DNA from: Cryptomeria japonica
Lineage: Eukaryota > Streptophyta > Pinopsida > Cupressales > Cupressaceae
DNA length: 64,000 nt
Reading direction: 5' to 3'
NCBI RefSeq assembly: GCF_030272615.1
Contig: NC_081412.1
Span: forward strand, 342,421,870-342,485,869
This document shows, piece after piece, positions 1 to 11,445 of this stretch. A program made the position numbers and the translations under genes. Numbering within the stretch: position 1 is the stretch's first letter; each line of letters opens with the position of its first letter. The notes under the pieces are model-generated. The model was not told the DNA's origin and made no database searches. It saw only the letters and a program-made list of their open reading frames with translations.

Positions 1-1469
1 TTCTGATGGTAGTCGCAGTATTCATTTTCTCTCCACCATTTTGGTTTGATTTCTGGATCATATGGCCTGGAATTATCTGGTAATGTTATTAGGTTGTTTT
101 CTAATAGAGTTTTGAAAGAGGATTCATATGATTCTTCAAGAGGAGTAAAATCGCGTTTAGTTTTGGAAAGCCAATGTTTCTCTTTGAACCACTCTTTTGT
201 TTTCTTTGGAAGATTTTCTGTTGCAGCTTCAGTTGCTTTGAGTGCTTGCTTGCCACTAGCCAAGTTGAATATTGTGGGTTTTGAGTTAGTTTTAATAGTG
301 TCTACTACTCCATCATTAACAACGTTCTTATTATTGTCTTTTCCATACTTCCAATACTTGTTCTTCACTTTAGAGCTAGATCCTGGTTCTGTTTCTTTCC
401 AAGGTGAGATATCCCCCTTCTTTATAAGCACATCTTCCATTCGAATAGCATTATCTACCATTTTGTTAAATGATGGGTGTACTTGTATTTGGACACTATA
501 ATTCAATTATGGGACCAAGTTGTTGACAAATATATCCATTTTCTCAGAATCTAGGATAGGTCGTGAATACCTAGAGAACATCTTTCTCCAACATTGGAGG
601 AAAGTAAGAAAAGGCTCCCCTGTTTTCTATTTAGTATTGCAAAGATCGATCATAGTCACAGGATGTCGAATGTCATATGAGTATTGTTGTAAAAATAGTT
701 GGATTAGTTCTTCAAACATTTTTATTCCTTTAGGTAGACTTGAGAACCATTCCATAGCTTGTCCTCCCAAACTCCTTGGAAAAAGGAGCATGAGATACGT
801 TTGATCGTGCATGAACTCCATACAGGTAGCACAAAATTCCCTAACATGATCTTGAGGATCTGAGGTACCATCATATTTGTCAAATTTTGGGATCTCAACT
901 CGTGAAGGGAATGGAGGCATGTATAGGTTTTTGTCAAATGGAAATGGGCATATTGTCTCCAGAGAATATTGTTTTGGGGATTTATCCTTGTTTTTTAGTT
1001 ATGTGATCTCAATCCGTAAGGCTAGTAATTGTCTGTGGACCATTATTATAGGTGATTCTTCCTTTTTAGTAACAAGTCTCTGAATGTCATATCCAGTAGG
1101 AAGTTTGGCACCTTGTTTTGCTAGCTCTAGAAAATAGTCTTCTTTTTCTCTAGCCATAATAGCCTTCAACATTTTTCGGAAATCCTTATCCTTTTGACAT
1201 TTATGAATATCTTTTTTGGGAGGTTTAGAATCTTCAGCTTCACTTGATGAGGAATAATTATCAGTTCCATGAATACTAAGGTTGTCTTTGTCATTGTGTT
1301 TTGTCTCATGTATAGTGGGAGATAATGGTTGATCGTAAACTAGTCTCTCTGACGATGAAGGTTTATCAGTCAGGGGATCCTCTTCGTAAAATGGATTATC
1401 TTTAAATAAAAAGGGTTTCCCTTTGCCTCTGGCATCTTTCTTACAAGAACTCCTAGTTTGAGTAGGCAT
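1..1469 (-). pseudogene. gag: Gag of element E, partial and broken
   Basis: Starts at the ATG at 1469 (protein begins MPTQTRSS), the same start as in element C. The first 156 codons are Lys/Glu/Ser-rich and end at a TAA (999-1001). The frame continues with a retrotransposon gag domain (residues such as KFDKYDG, FPRSLGGQAMEWF, QQYSY) at about 920-627, a second stop after CNTK, and further decayed sequence to a WW..NEYCDYHQ start of the zinc knuckle at the left edge. A stop also lies near 500. It would encode the particle-forming protein of the element. The first stop is shared with element C. Nonfunctional as it stands. Confidence 0.85.
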
Positions 1470-3548
1470 TTTTATGGATTAGTGTGACCTAAAGTTGTTT
1501 GTGATGTAGAGGTCAAGGTCAAATTCGGAGCTAGTTGTTCGGTTAACGTATTTGTTTGAGAGAAGCAACTAAGATTTAGTCTGGTTTCAGGAAAGATCTA
1601 TCTTGTATAAGACATTTATTTAAGTTGATTCGAGAATAATGACTGAGATTCAGTCTGGTTTCAGGAACTATCTATCATGTATAAGATGTTATCTAAGTGA
1701 CTTAAGTTTGATAAGTAGTTGTTTGAACTAGCTGAAAGATGATTGACCAAATTGTGCAACACAAATGGCAGAGGTACATTGTCTTGATCTGTTTATGCTT
1801 AAGATGATGATAACCAGTATTATGCTCGCTATAGATTTGTTTTAAGCAAGTTTGACTGTTCTGTTCAGACAAAATCAAAGATTCGTACAACAGGTTTTAA
1901 TGAGCTGGATGACAATTCAATAGCTTCTGGACGATAACAATAGTGTTTCGTATGAGTTATTGCCTAGTACCGTACGACATATGAGTATGTCTAGGATGAC
2001 AGACTATTCAGTGCAATTTTTTATCGTACAACACAAGATTCAACATCAGACGACAGACTTTTAGGATTCGTATGACACAGTATTGAGGCTCAGATGATAA
2101 ATAATCAGACTCATATGACATAGGATATGAAGCGGGACGATAAATGATCAGATTCGTACGACTGTTCATAGAACAAAGACTAAATTCTAAGTTTTCAACA
2201 GCTGAGTATAATAATTGAGTATGACCAATTTTGAGATGGATTGGTTTTTTACTAGGATAGACTAGTTTTGGACAGAATTTCGATTTAGCATAGACTAGTT
2301 CTGACACGGACAAAGTTTTTGATCACTGAGTTGTTTCTTGTTTTCTCCAGTTTTTGGTATTTTAGTTTTAGTTTGAGGGATGAAAACATAGAAAACACGT
2401 AATATGAATAGTAACTCCAATCACAGCATGCAAATCCTACGGAATTTGGTGAGAGAAGAAAACCTTTGCTTGTAGACTCAGGTACACACCCAATAACTAA
2501 TTAGAATACGATTGTTGAGTCTCACGCAATGGATTCTCAATGTCGTATTATCCGACTCCAAATGTTAATGGGGGCATGAAATGACAAGTATCTTGGGAGA
2601 GTTACTATCTCTCGTGCACAAAGATTATCCCCCTTTTGGAGGTGAACCAGGTAGCTTCTAATTTAAATTGGAACTAGTAAGGGGTTTGTTCGGTGCGTCG
2701 AGGTATAAACTCAATTAAGAGGTCTCCCAGCCTTGAAAACCAAGGTTCAATATACCCGAAGGTACTGAGGAGAGCTATTACTGAGCACTATCGTTGACTT
2801 GATTTTCATCAAATCACGTTTATTTTATAGTGGGTTGGAGTACTTGGCGTTTAGCCATTCCCACTTAGGTCATTCCCCTCACACCGGCCGTAACGGCTTT
2901 AAGAGTTTTTAAGCTCCTTGGGAGGGCAGGCCTACTAAAGATGTACAAATCTCAAACAAAGAAAATGCCTCAAGGGTTTGGATATCTGATTGTCTAAAAA
3001 GACAAAAGCATACTCTCCTACCTCTCAGAATTTACTTAAAACACGAAATATAGATTTGTTCTTTAACTAGATAGCAATTTAGGTGCCTAAAAATGATTTT
3101 AAAGAATACATGATGTTTGGTCAATTCTTCTCAGGCAACCTGCAAAGACAATGAATCAGTAGTCATATTGTCTTTGTGTGACAAGCATATTCTTTGACAA
3201 GCGTTCTGCAAAAACTAATTAGGCTATGAAAAATTCTAAGATAGATAGATAAACAACTAGGGTTAGTCGTCAGTATAATCAATTTGAACAGAAAACCAGA
3301 GTCATAAAATTTGCTTTTTTTCTCTTTTTAACCAGGAAAAATATAGAATCGTACAACAGTATTTACCAGATCGTACGATACAGGATTCTAGTTCGTACGA
3401 CACCTGCAGTTTGTCATTTTGGCCTGTGAGAAATGTCGTACGATATTACGCAAAGACTGTATGGACAAAAATCCAAAAAGTCAAAAATCTAAAAAATAAC
3501 AAAAATAAAAAGTCAGTCTTGGAGGCCAAAAAAAATGTAGTCTTCTAC
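1470..3548 (-). other. Leader of element E with conserved block and TCGTACGA-type motifs
   Basis: About 2.1 kb of noncoding sequence between the PBS and gag on the minus strand. It contains scattered near-palindromic motifs of the type TCGTACGA at about 1885-2165 and 3344-3445, and at about 2440-2980 a block that recurs in the leaders of A, B and C (it includes AGGCCTGCCCTCCC, a GTTCC..AAGTGGG stretch and CCAACCCACTATAA when read 5' to 3' on the minus strand). No long ORF is supported. Confidence 0.7.
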
Positions 3549-3566
3549 CCCACGGTGAGCGCCAGA
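3549..3566 (-). other. Primer binding site-like sequence of element E
   Basis: Minus strand reads TGGCGCTCACCGTGGGG two or three bases inside the 5' LTR. The same position in A, B and C carries TGGC(G/A)(C/G)CCACCGTGGGG. The initial TGG fits pairing to a tRNA CCA end; which tRNA was not determined. Confidence 0.6.
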
Positions 3567-3568
3567 AG

Positions 3569-4734
3569 TGTGTGTGAAAAAGTGAAATAAGTCTAATAGT
3601 TGCAGGCACAACACTTCAATTAAATCATTACATGTATGGTTAGTAAATCAATAATCAATAAATAATAAACCATAACAAAGCGACTAATTGCCTTCTAAAA
3701 GATGCGAGTATAAGATTGCTCTCAGATTTTTATAAGCAATACCAATGACTAGACTAAACTAAGATGAAGGATTTAATCTATATGAGCATGATATTTAAGC
3801 TATATGGATGCAAGATGGATGAATAATTCAAGCAATCATGGATTCAAACAATTTGGATTCAAGCAATAATGGATACAAATAATCAAAACTAAGATGCAAT
3901 AATCTAAAAAAAGCAAGCACAAGATCTTCAATGACTCTAGAGCAAAATCAGCATAATAATCTCCAAGCTTGTTCTCAAAAATCTCTGGGGTGATTTGAAT
4001 GAGAGCTGAAAGCTAAATTTATAGAGAATTATAAGAGAGATCAAGAAAAAACACAATTTAGAATTAATTGAATAATTGAAAAATCAAGTTCAGTCAACTT
4101 TGAGATAGATTCCAATTATAGTTTAATTGAAATGCATTCAGATAAGAAGTTCAAGTTGCATTAGAAATAAGAATTAATTAATTCCATGCATTTATGATAA
4201 AAATAGGTAATTCTTTTATTTATTCAAGAAAAGAGTCTTTTAATACAACTGAAGTTCTTTTTCTCAAAGGCTGTGAGTTCCAATTTTAGAGAATAATTAA
4301 TAATTCAATTAATTATTTTTCTGATTTCAAGTTCTCAATTTAGAAAAAGAAACAATATCTCAAGTTTGATTTCTCTCTCAATTCAATTCTTTTATTTTAT
4401 TTTCAATTTAACTCTTGCTTTGCAATTAATTCCTCTTTTGTAATAAATTAATTCCTTTTTTACATGATCAAATGGAAAATTTATTAATTAATTAAATATG
4501 CTAGGATATTTAATAAATTAAATAGGATAATTGATCAAAACGATTTTCTTGGAATGATTCAATTAATTAAATAAATATTTAATTAATATTGAGTATTTGA
4601 TTTGCCATGTAATATTTGATGATTAAAGAATTAATTAATGTGCTCAAGATTGATTTAATTGTCTTTGGTTAGGACCTTGGTGATGTTGTCAAGATTAGGG
4701 GCTCATGGTTTAGATGACCATTTTTTAGGGTATT

Positions 4735-4737
<3 letters not shown>
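3569..4737 (-). repeat. 5' LTR of element E (1169 bp)
   Basis: Plus strand begins TGTGTGTGAAAAAG and ends GGGTATTACA, so the element reads TGTAATACCC...CACACA on the minus strand, with TG/CA ends. It aligns along its length with the LTRs of element C at 23820-24964 and 56667-57799. The interior is AT-rich with many AATTAATT stretches. Confidence 0.88.

Positions 4738-4823
<86 letters not shown>
4738..4823. repeat. (TA)n then (GA)n microsatellite
   Basis: About 20 TA units followed by about 20 GA units, directly after the LTR of element E. Element E probably inserted into the TA tract. Confidence 0.95.
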
Positions 4824-4824
<1 letters not shown>

Positions 4825-4834
4825 AAATTGGTTG

Positions 4835-5316
4835 TGTTAGAGTATGAAGGACAAAAGATGGGAAAGTGGTGTGTAAGTGGTTAATGTGAAAGTTGTGTGA
4901 ATATTTAGAGATGTATTGAGTAGATAATGAGTATAGACTATGAATTGTTGTTTGTGTTTTAACATATGTTATTTTGTATACAATTATATCTACTATTTCC
5001 ATTATATTGTAAGAGCAATTTTGTATCTTTCCCCAAAGAAGTGATCTTCAGTTGAGCGATTCCCTATTTGTATCTTGCCTGAGGTTGTGCACCTCGAGGT
5101 TTGCAAGTCCGGAGCAGTAAGCTCTTTTTGGCATAAAGCCTTTGTTCATTATAAAGTAGTTATTATATATTGTGAGTTGAATCTCATCGTGCTTTTTCCC
5201 AATTTGGGTTTTCCACATAAAAATCTTAGTGTTCTTGTGAGAGTGTTTAGACGTTTGAGTTGTTTACTTTCATGCACATGTTTTGGGATAATTCTTGTTG
5301 TTCAAATAGCTTAACA
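4835..5316 (+). repeat. Probable Ty1/copia-type solo LTR or LTR fragment
   Basis: Begins TGTTAGAG and ends TTAACA, followed by TGGTCA (a weak match to the copia PBS TGGTATCAGA) and then by TTGATTCACCCGCCCCCCC. The 3' half has features often seen in plant copia LTRs: a GTTGAATCTCATC stretch, CCCAATTTGGGTTTTCCAC and a CTTGTGAGAG tail. No second copy is present in the window, so the ends are not confirmed by a pair. Confidence 0.42.
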
Positions 5317-6200
5317 TGGTCAATTTTTGGTAAATGTTGATTCACCCGCCCCCCCATCTTAGCTTTCGATAGTGTTCAACAACCAATACCCAAATCCACA
5401 ATAGAATTCAAAGGTTCCAAGACAAAAAAGAAGTTTTAGTTGGCATGTTACACAAAGTAGAGCTCAAGCCATAATTGGCACTATAAAGAAAATTACAAAC
5501 CTAATGATTTGGGCCTTCAATGACTTCTTTGGTGCATTTGCAAGATTGCTTTGGTGAAGCGTTTGCTCTGCATTGCAGGAGGGTGTAAACCTTGTTGGGA
5601 GTCTAGCCATAAGAAGTCACATTAAATCTTGTTTCAGGTGTGTTTCTCTCAAACATTCAACTCACATATCTCTTAGGAATAACATTCCAAGAGTGGATTT
5701 AAAATGTCCATCCACAACCCATCATATATGTTATGTAGAGAAAAGTTACTTAACAATAACAACAATTGAATGTTAAATATTGGAGAAATCTTGTCATGGC
5801 TTATTATCTTCCATGCAACATGTCAATCCACTATCATTTGTTACCTTCTCATGGCTCATCATCTTCCATTCATTACTTTTTCTATTTATTTGTTTTCTTG
5901 TCTATGTTTATAATTGTGTTTATTATATACAATAACAAGAGAAGGCCATACAAAGTTTGCATGCATCATTTTAAATGATATAACAAATTTATTTACACAA
6001 ATCGTTTGCCTCCTATTTTATCACTATAAATACCTTTCAATCTAAATATCTATACCAATAAAATAGAATATTATATACTATATATATCTATAATAAATTT
6101 TAAATAATGTAATATTATGTCAGTTCTAAGAGATTTCCACAATCTATCATATAATTATCAAGACTGCATTTCTGGATTCGATTGTGTGTAAGATTTTTGC
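5317..6200. other. Unassigned AT-rich sequence
   Basis: No ORF above about 70 codons looks coding, and no repeat shared with the rest of the window was seen. It may be the body of a decayed element linked to the ribozyme-like site at 6203-6241. Confidence 0.5.
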
Positions 6201-6202
6201 AT

Positions 6203-6241
6203 CAACGTTTCGGATCACACTCTGTGATCCATCATCAGGAT
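6203..6241 (-). ncRNA. Hammerhead ribozyme-like motif (type I, minimal stem III)
   Basis: On the minus strand: CATC, the core CTGATGA, one extra T, a perfect 8-bp stem II (GGATCACA, loop GAG, TGTGATCC), the core GAAAC, GTT, then GATG. CATC and GATG can form stem I, and AC with GU gives a 2-bp stem III, which places the expected cleavage after GTT. Hammerhead motifs with a very short stem III are known from Penelope-like retroelements, which occur in conifers. The extra T between CTGATGA and stem II is not in the textbook core, so activity is uncertain. No reverse transcriptase was found beside it. Confidence 0.55.
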
Positions 6242-6323
6242 GAAGAGAGTTAAATAAGATGAAAAGTTGCAAACTTGGAATAAATGGGAAGAATTGGAGA
6301 AGGGTGCACGAAGAACGAGAAAC

Positions 6324-6751
6324 AAAGATGGTCAAACCTCAACATAAGGACAAAAGAGGAAATAAAATAAAAACAAAAAACATAGAGAATAAAGAAAGAG
6401 AAAAGCAAAAACCAAATTAAATAAATAAATATATATATATACAAATATATATACGTATATTTTAAATGTATATGCTTACATAAATATTTTTATAAACGAG
6501 CATACATAAATGTTATATATATACATACATGTATATATATATATATATCTATACATACATACATACATGTATGTATACATATATATATATATGTATGTAT
6601 GTATACATATATGTGTGTGTATGTGTGTATACATATATGTATACATACATATATATGTAACAAAGATGGTCAAACCTCAACAGAAGGACAAAAGAGGAAA
6701 TAAAATAAAAACAAAAAAAAGAGAGAATAAAGAAAGAGAAAAGCAAAAACC

Positions 6752-6783
<32 letters not shown>

Positions 6784-6839
6784 CTTATATTTAAATATAT
6801 ATGCTTACATAAATATTTTTTATAAACGAGCATACATAA

Positions 6840-6840
<1 letters not shown>
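6324..6840. repeat. Imperfect tandem duplication, about 335-bp unit
   Basis: The segment starting ACAAAGATGGTCAAACC at 6324 recurs at about 6660. Both copies continue through an A-rich stretch, a TA tract and a part with ATGCTTACATAAATATTTT and ACGAGCATACATAAAT. The copies differ by a few substitutions and by microsatellite length. Confidence 0.85.
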
Positions 6841-6845
<5 letters not shown>

Positions 6846-6877
<32 letters not shown>

Positions 6878-6908
6878 ATACATATATATGTATGCGCGCG
6901 CACGCGCG

Positions 6909-6972
<64 letters not shown>

Positions 6973-7258
6973 TATATATATATATATACATATATACATA
7001 CATATACATATATATATACATACATATATACATATATATGTATATATATATATATATGTATGTATATGTATGTAGATGTATATACATCTACATACATATA
7101 CATACATGTATATATATATATACATGTATGTATATGTATGTAGATATATATATATACATGTATGTATATGTATGTAGATGTATATACATCTACATACATA
7201 TACATATATATATGTGTGTATGTATATATATGTATATATATACATCTATATATACATG

Positions 7259-7289
<31 letters not shown>

Positions 7290-7440
7290 GTCTGTATATA
7301 GATGTATGTATATATATGTGTGTGTGTATATGTGTGTGTATATATATGTATGTATATATGTGTGTATATATATATGCGTGTATATATATATGCGTGTGTG
7401 TGTGTATGTGTGTGTGTGTGTACACACACACACATATATA
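6846..7440. repeat. Complex TG/CA/TA microsatellite with long palindromes
   Basis: A (TG)n run, the 20-bp palindrome GCATACATATATATGTATGC (6876-6895), a short CG/CA alternating stretch and a (CA)n run of about 30 units are followed by TATG/TACA mixtures. Perfect palindromes of 52 bp (7056-7107) and 46 bp (7161-7206) lie within it. Long ORFs here are low-complexity artefacts. Confidence 0.93.
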
Positions 7441-8010
7441 ATAATAATAATAAATAAGAACTCTTGAAACAAACCACAAAGTATATATATATATTGTATA
7501 CACCTAAAAATGGTCTGAAGATAGTTAATTAAATACGCAGTTATTTGATTAATCCTCATCCCAATTAATTAAATTTACAAGCAATTTGATTAATTTCTCT
7601 ATTCATCTACTAGTAAATAAATCTACATGATTTATTTACATAGTTCATTTCATATCCCCCTTTGATTAATTAATTATAAATTAATTAATTCCCCCCATGT
7701 AAATCAATTCTTCTAATCCCTCATAAAAATTAACAAACTCAAGTTTGTTGAGATTAATTATCATTTTCCAAATTATTTGAATTTCTAAATTCAAATGAGC
7801 ACATCACTCCTAACTTTTAGCCACCTAACCTAGCCATCCCCTAACCATCCCCTAACCTAACCCATTCCACCTAGCCCTATCCTATCTTGCACATTCTAAC
7901 CTCCTTATCCTAACTTCCTATGGTGTGGATATTCTCCCCTTGAGACACATGGCACTTTTTCCACATGTCTCCTTCCTTGGACACTTGCCCTCTCATGAGC
8001 AAGGCTCCTT

Positions 8011-8041
8011 GACACTTGTCATCACAGAGATGACAAGTGTC
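8011..8041. promoter_or_regulatory. Perfect 13-bp inverted repeat in the A LTR
   Basis: GACACTTGTCATC, loop ACAGA, GATGACAAGTGTC. It is identical in the 3' LTR at 58626-58656. It sits about 100 bp upstream of the TATA-like box, so it is a candidate U3 regulatory hairpin or protein site. Function unknown. Confidence 0.75.
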
Positions 8042-8145
8042 CCTTCCTCCAACCTCTTCTCCAACTTCCTCAATCTTGACCCTTGATATCTTCATATCGG
8101 ATCTGGACCGTCGATTCCTGCCACCTTAGCTTTAGCCTTGGAATT

Positions 8146-8155
8146 CCTATAAATA
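8146..8155 (+). promoter_or_regulatory. TATA-like box of the A 5' LTR
   Basis: CTATAAATAT in a context (GGAATTCCTATAAATAT) repeated in the 3' LTR at about 58761-58771. Probable start region of the genomic RNA of element A. Confidence 0.6.
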
Positions 8156-8555
8156 TCCCCCATTTTGGAGCAATAAGGATCCCTTGCATTCATAGTTTTA
8201 GCATCATTACTATAGGCATTTTCATTTCAATCATCTAGTAATTAGCATTTTGGATTAATCATAGCATGTTAATCTAGTTTCTTAGATCATGCATTTCATA
8301 TCATTTGCATAATTAATCATGATCAAGTAGCTACTCAACTCTTGAGTTGCCACTTTGGAGGTCATTGCTCCGCTGAGATCTAATCAATCCAACACCTTCA
8401 AGGTCCTCAAGAATAGAGGAAAATGGAACATTTCAAGGAAGGATTATGGTTTGCGTCTTTAATTTAGCTTTCAATTAAGCTTTCCATTATGTTTTATTGT
8501 CTCATTATATGTGTATGCCTTTTTTTATATACCACATTTTTAGCATCACATTAAT

Positions 8556-8572
8556 TGGCACCCACCGTGGGG
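8556..8572 (+). other. Primer binding site-like sequence of element A
   Basis: TGGCACCCACCGTGGGG, five bases after the 5' LTR. It differs by single bases from the equivalent site in B (TGGCGCCCACCGTGGGG). Confidence 0.65.
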
Positions 8573-11445
8573 CCTAGCCCCTTTGATCTTTAACAAGTTT
8601 GCTTGTAGGAAATTTCATTGATATGTTGATTAGCTCTTTCGGTGTGCAAATTAGCTCTCTCGAGCTCCCGAATCGCGTTCTTGGTCTCTATTGTAGCGTC
8701 CTGACATCTCAAATTGCGTTTATGAGAGACTTCTCAACACTATTTTTATGTTTTTATCTGTTTTAGCGTTTTCAGTCTATGCCTTAGCATTTTTGGTATG
8801 TTCTGTAGTGTTTTTGGTATATTTGACAACATTTTTAGTCGGTTTAACAACGTTTTGGTGTGCAGAATAGTGTTTCTGGTGTACAGAATAGCGTTTTGGG
8901 TCCATTTGGCAGCGTTCTTGGCACATATGGCAACGTTCTTGGTCAATTTGATGGTGTTTTCAGTATTTTATTGATTTTTCAAATGTTGTATTTTCCATTC
9001 CTTATTTCTGCTACTGGACTGTCATTTTCCTGAACCTAATTTGCAGATTGTTGGTTTTGCAGGTACTCATTTCGTTGTGAGAGACCGGAGGCATAAACCA
9101 TTTCGTTGTCAAAGAATGCAATATAAACTACTAACTTTGTTTGCAGCTGCGAGATTTTGCACTTATTTTTGTTAAATTAGGCACATAGACTAATTACAAT
9201 GGAAATGAACAAACATGTCTTATGTGTTTTGTGAATAGGTGAGTATGCTCTCACCTTTCTTAGGTGATCAAAAAGCTAGACTCATCTTTTTCTTTCAATA
9301 GTGCATATATTTAGCGGGCCTGCCCTCCCAAGGAGCCTATAAGGCCAAAGCCATTAAGGTCGATGAGAGGGGAACGACCCAAGTGGGAACGGCTAATACC
9401 AAGTACTCCAACCCACTATAAAATAAATGTGATTCGATGAAAATCAAGTCAACAACAATGCTCAGGAATAGCTCTCCTTTGTACCTTTGGGTATATCAAA
9501 CCTTGGTTTTCAAGGTTGGGAGACCTCTTAATTGAGTTTATACATTGATGTGCCAAATGGATCCCTTACTAGTTCCAATTAAAATTAGAAGCTACCTGGT
9601 TTACCTTCAAACATTATTAAATTCTTAGTGCATGGAGGGGGAAGAATCTCTCCTTAAGATACTCACCATATGTCCCTCTTGAGCGTATGTGTGAACTCCA
9701 CTTCTGAGACCTTATTGCTAGGCTCATGATGGGACTCCACTAGCTCTCGCAAAGGCAAAAACACAGGCGCCCTTTAGGGGGTGACAAGGTTGTGTGAGCT
9801 GATAGGGTACCAAGTGTGGGCTAAGAACTAATAATGAAGCCAATCTCCTTAGGATAGACTGAATGATGTGTTTTCAATTGTTCAAAACCTGTGAAAACTT
9901 GAGCTTTCTTTAAAGCTTCTTGAACATACACTTTATGTGTCCTTTGGGACAAAAATATAATCTGAATTCTATGTTTGTAAGTCAAGTCAAGATATCATCC
10001 ATTGAAATACAACAAAAATTGCAAAATCAAACTTCAAATTGTCAAATTAGAAAGTTTCACATCAAATTAGCTCTTTCAGTCCAAACAGTCGCACTTTCGG
10101 TCCAAACAGTCTCGCCTACGGTCCAAACAGTCACACTTTCAGTCCAAACATTAGCTCTTTCGGTCCAAACAATCACACTTTCAGTCCAACTAGTCGCACC
10201 TATGGTCCAAATAGTTGCACTTTCAGTCCAAACATCAGCTCTCTTGGTATGAATGTTAACTTTCTCATATTTCAACATTAACTCTCCAAGGTTGAGCTTG
10301 CTAGGTATAAGCATCAATTTTCTCAGCCTACACATCAACTCTTGGAGTCAAAACAACCATTGTCTAAGTTCCAACATCTTAATTTGCAACAACAAAGGTC
10401 CTGGTCTAAACAACAAAGTTTCTGGTCCAAACAACAACTCTTTGGGTCTCAACAACAGAGTTCTTGGTCCAAACAACAGAGTTTCTAGATCAAACAACAT
10501 CTTTCCTGGTTTAAACGATAGAGTTCCTGGTATAAATAATAGAGTTCTTAATCTAAACAGTAGCTCTCTTGGTCTAAATGTCAGTTCCCTTGGTCTAATC
10601 AACACCTCTTTTGAGTTGAATGTCAAATTGTTCATGTTTCAACATTAGATCTCCTAGTTTGTACTTACTAGGTCTAAATATCAGTTCTATGAGTCTGAAA
10701 ATCACAAAGTTGGGTCAAAACAACAATCTCCTAAGTTCAAACACTCAATTTGTTGAGTCTAAATATCATTATTTTGAACTTTAGAGTCACTGCATTGCAA
10801 AATAGCATTTTTGGTCATTATAGCAGCATTTTTGGTCTGTTCCTCGGCATTTTTGGTCTGTTTATCATCGTTTCTGGTCAGTTTAGCAGTGTTTCTAGTT
10901 CGTATAGCAGCATTTCTGGTCATTTTGTCAGCGTTTCTAGTAAATTGCACCGAAATCAAAAAATAAAAACAACCCATTTCTTAGAAAGACAAACATAGAG
11001 ACTAGGTCATCTTCTTGGGTCGCTTAGTCAGGTTATCTTTTGTCAAAATAGATTCAAGACTAGACACACTAAGGTTCTCAAGTATTCATCTCCAACAAGT
11101 TTAAAGATCTAACACCTTAAAGTGCAACCTCACATTTTCTTTGATAAACTGGTCGTTCAAACATATTTTCTCATCAAAATTTATCATCCTTTATCATGAA
11201 ACTACAACGCTTGATCAAAATAACCTTGTTCTTTATCATAGGATATATCATTCCTATTGAATTTGGTCATATCAAAAATCACAAAATTTGCACTCCAAAA
11301 CTAAGATCGAAAAACTTGCAAACAAACAAATACTTGAAAAGATCATTCTGTGTCTATCCATCTATACGATTTACCTCAACAATTGATCACTTATTGTGAC
11401 ACATTATAGAAGATTTAAACCTCTCAAAAAAATTAGAACACGTGT
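8573..11445 (+). other. Leader of element A with short-motif arrays and conserved block
   Basis: About 2.9 kb without a supported gene. Four arrays with a roughly 20-bp period lie at about 8740-8960 and 10790-10945 (units like AGCGTTTTTGGTC or AGCATTTTTGGTC), 10062-10260 (units like CGGTCCAAACAGTCGCAC) and 10385-10610 (units like GGTCTAAACAACAGAG). At 9290-9870 is the block shared with the leaders of B, C and E, including GCGGGCCTGCCCTCCC, CCAACCCACTATAA and GGCGCCCTTTAGGGGGTGAC. Confidence 0.75.

Larger units (their letters stand above)
1..4737 (-). mobile_element. Element E: 5' part of a Ty3/gypsy (Tat-type) LTR retrotransposon, cut by window edge
   Basis: On the minus strand the order is 5' LTR (4737 to 3569), PBS-like site, about 2.1 kb leader, then gag running off the left edge. 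LTR, leader and gag are close copies of those of element C (51956-57799), so E and C belong to one family. The LTR outer end abuts a TA microsatellite, so the target duplication cannot be read with confidence. The rest of E lies outside the window. Confidence 0.88.
7495..8550 (+). repeat. 5' LTR of element A (1056 bp)
   Basis: Starts TGTATACACC and ends AGCATCACA. The same sequence with scattered substitutions and small indels is at 58122-59165. A TATA-like CTATAAATA lies at about 8146, with a perfect hairpin upstream at 8011-8041. The PBS follows five bases after the end. Confidence 0.92.

Noticed and set aside
46-1083. Plus-strand ORFs opposite E gag, and the same at 53054-53770 opposite C gag
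   Set aside because: Shadows of gag; they have no conserved features of their own.
6549-7559. 336-codon ORF and several ORFs of 75-150 codons on both strands
   Set aside because: They consist of Tyr/Ile/His/Thr/Val/Cys runs from TA, TG and CA repeats; open only because of microsatellite composition.
9920-10648. Overlapping ORFs on both strands with repeats such as ALSVQTV and GLNNRV
   Set aside because: Translations of the 20-bp leader arrays of A; the open frame follows from the repeat period and the motif is conserved at DNA level only.
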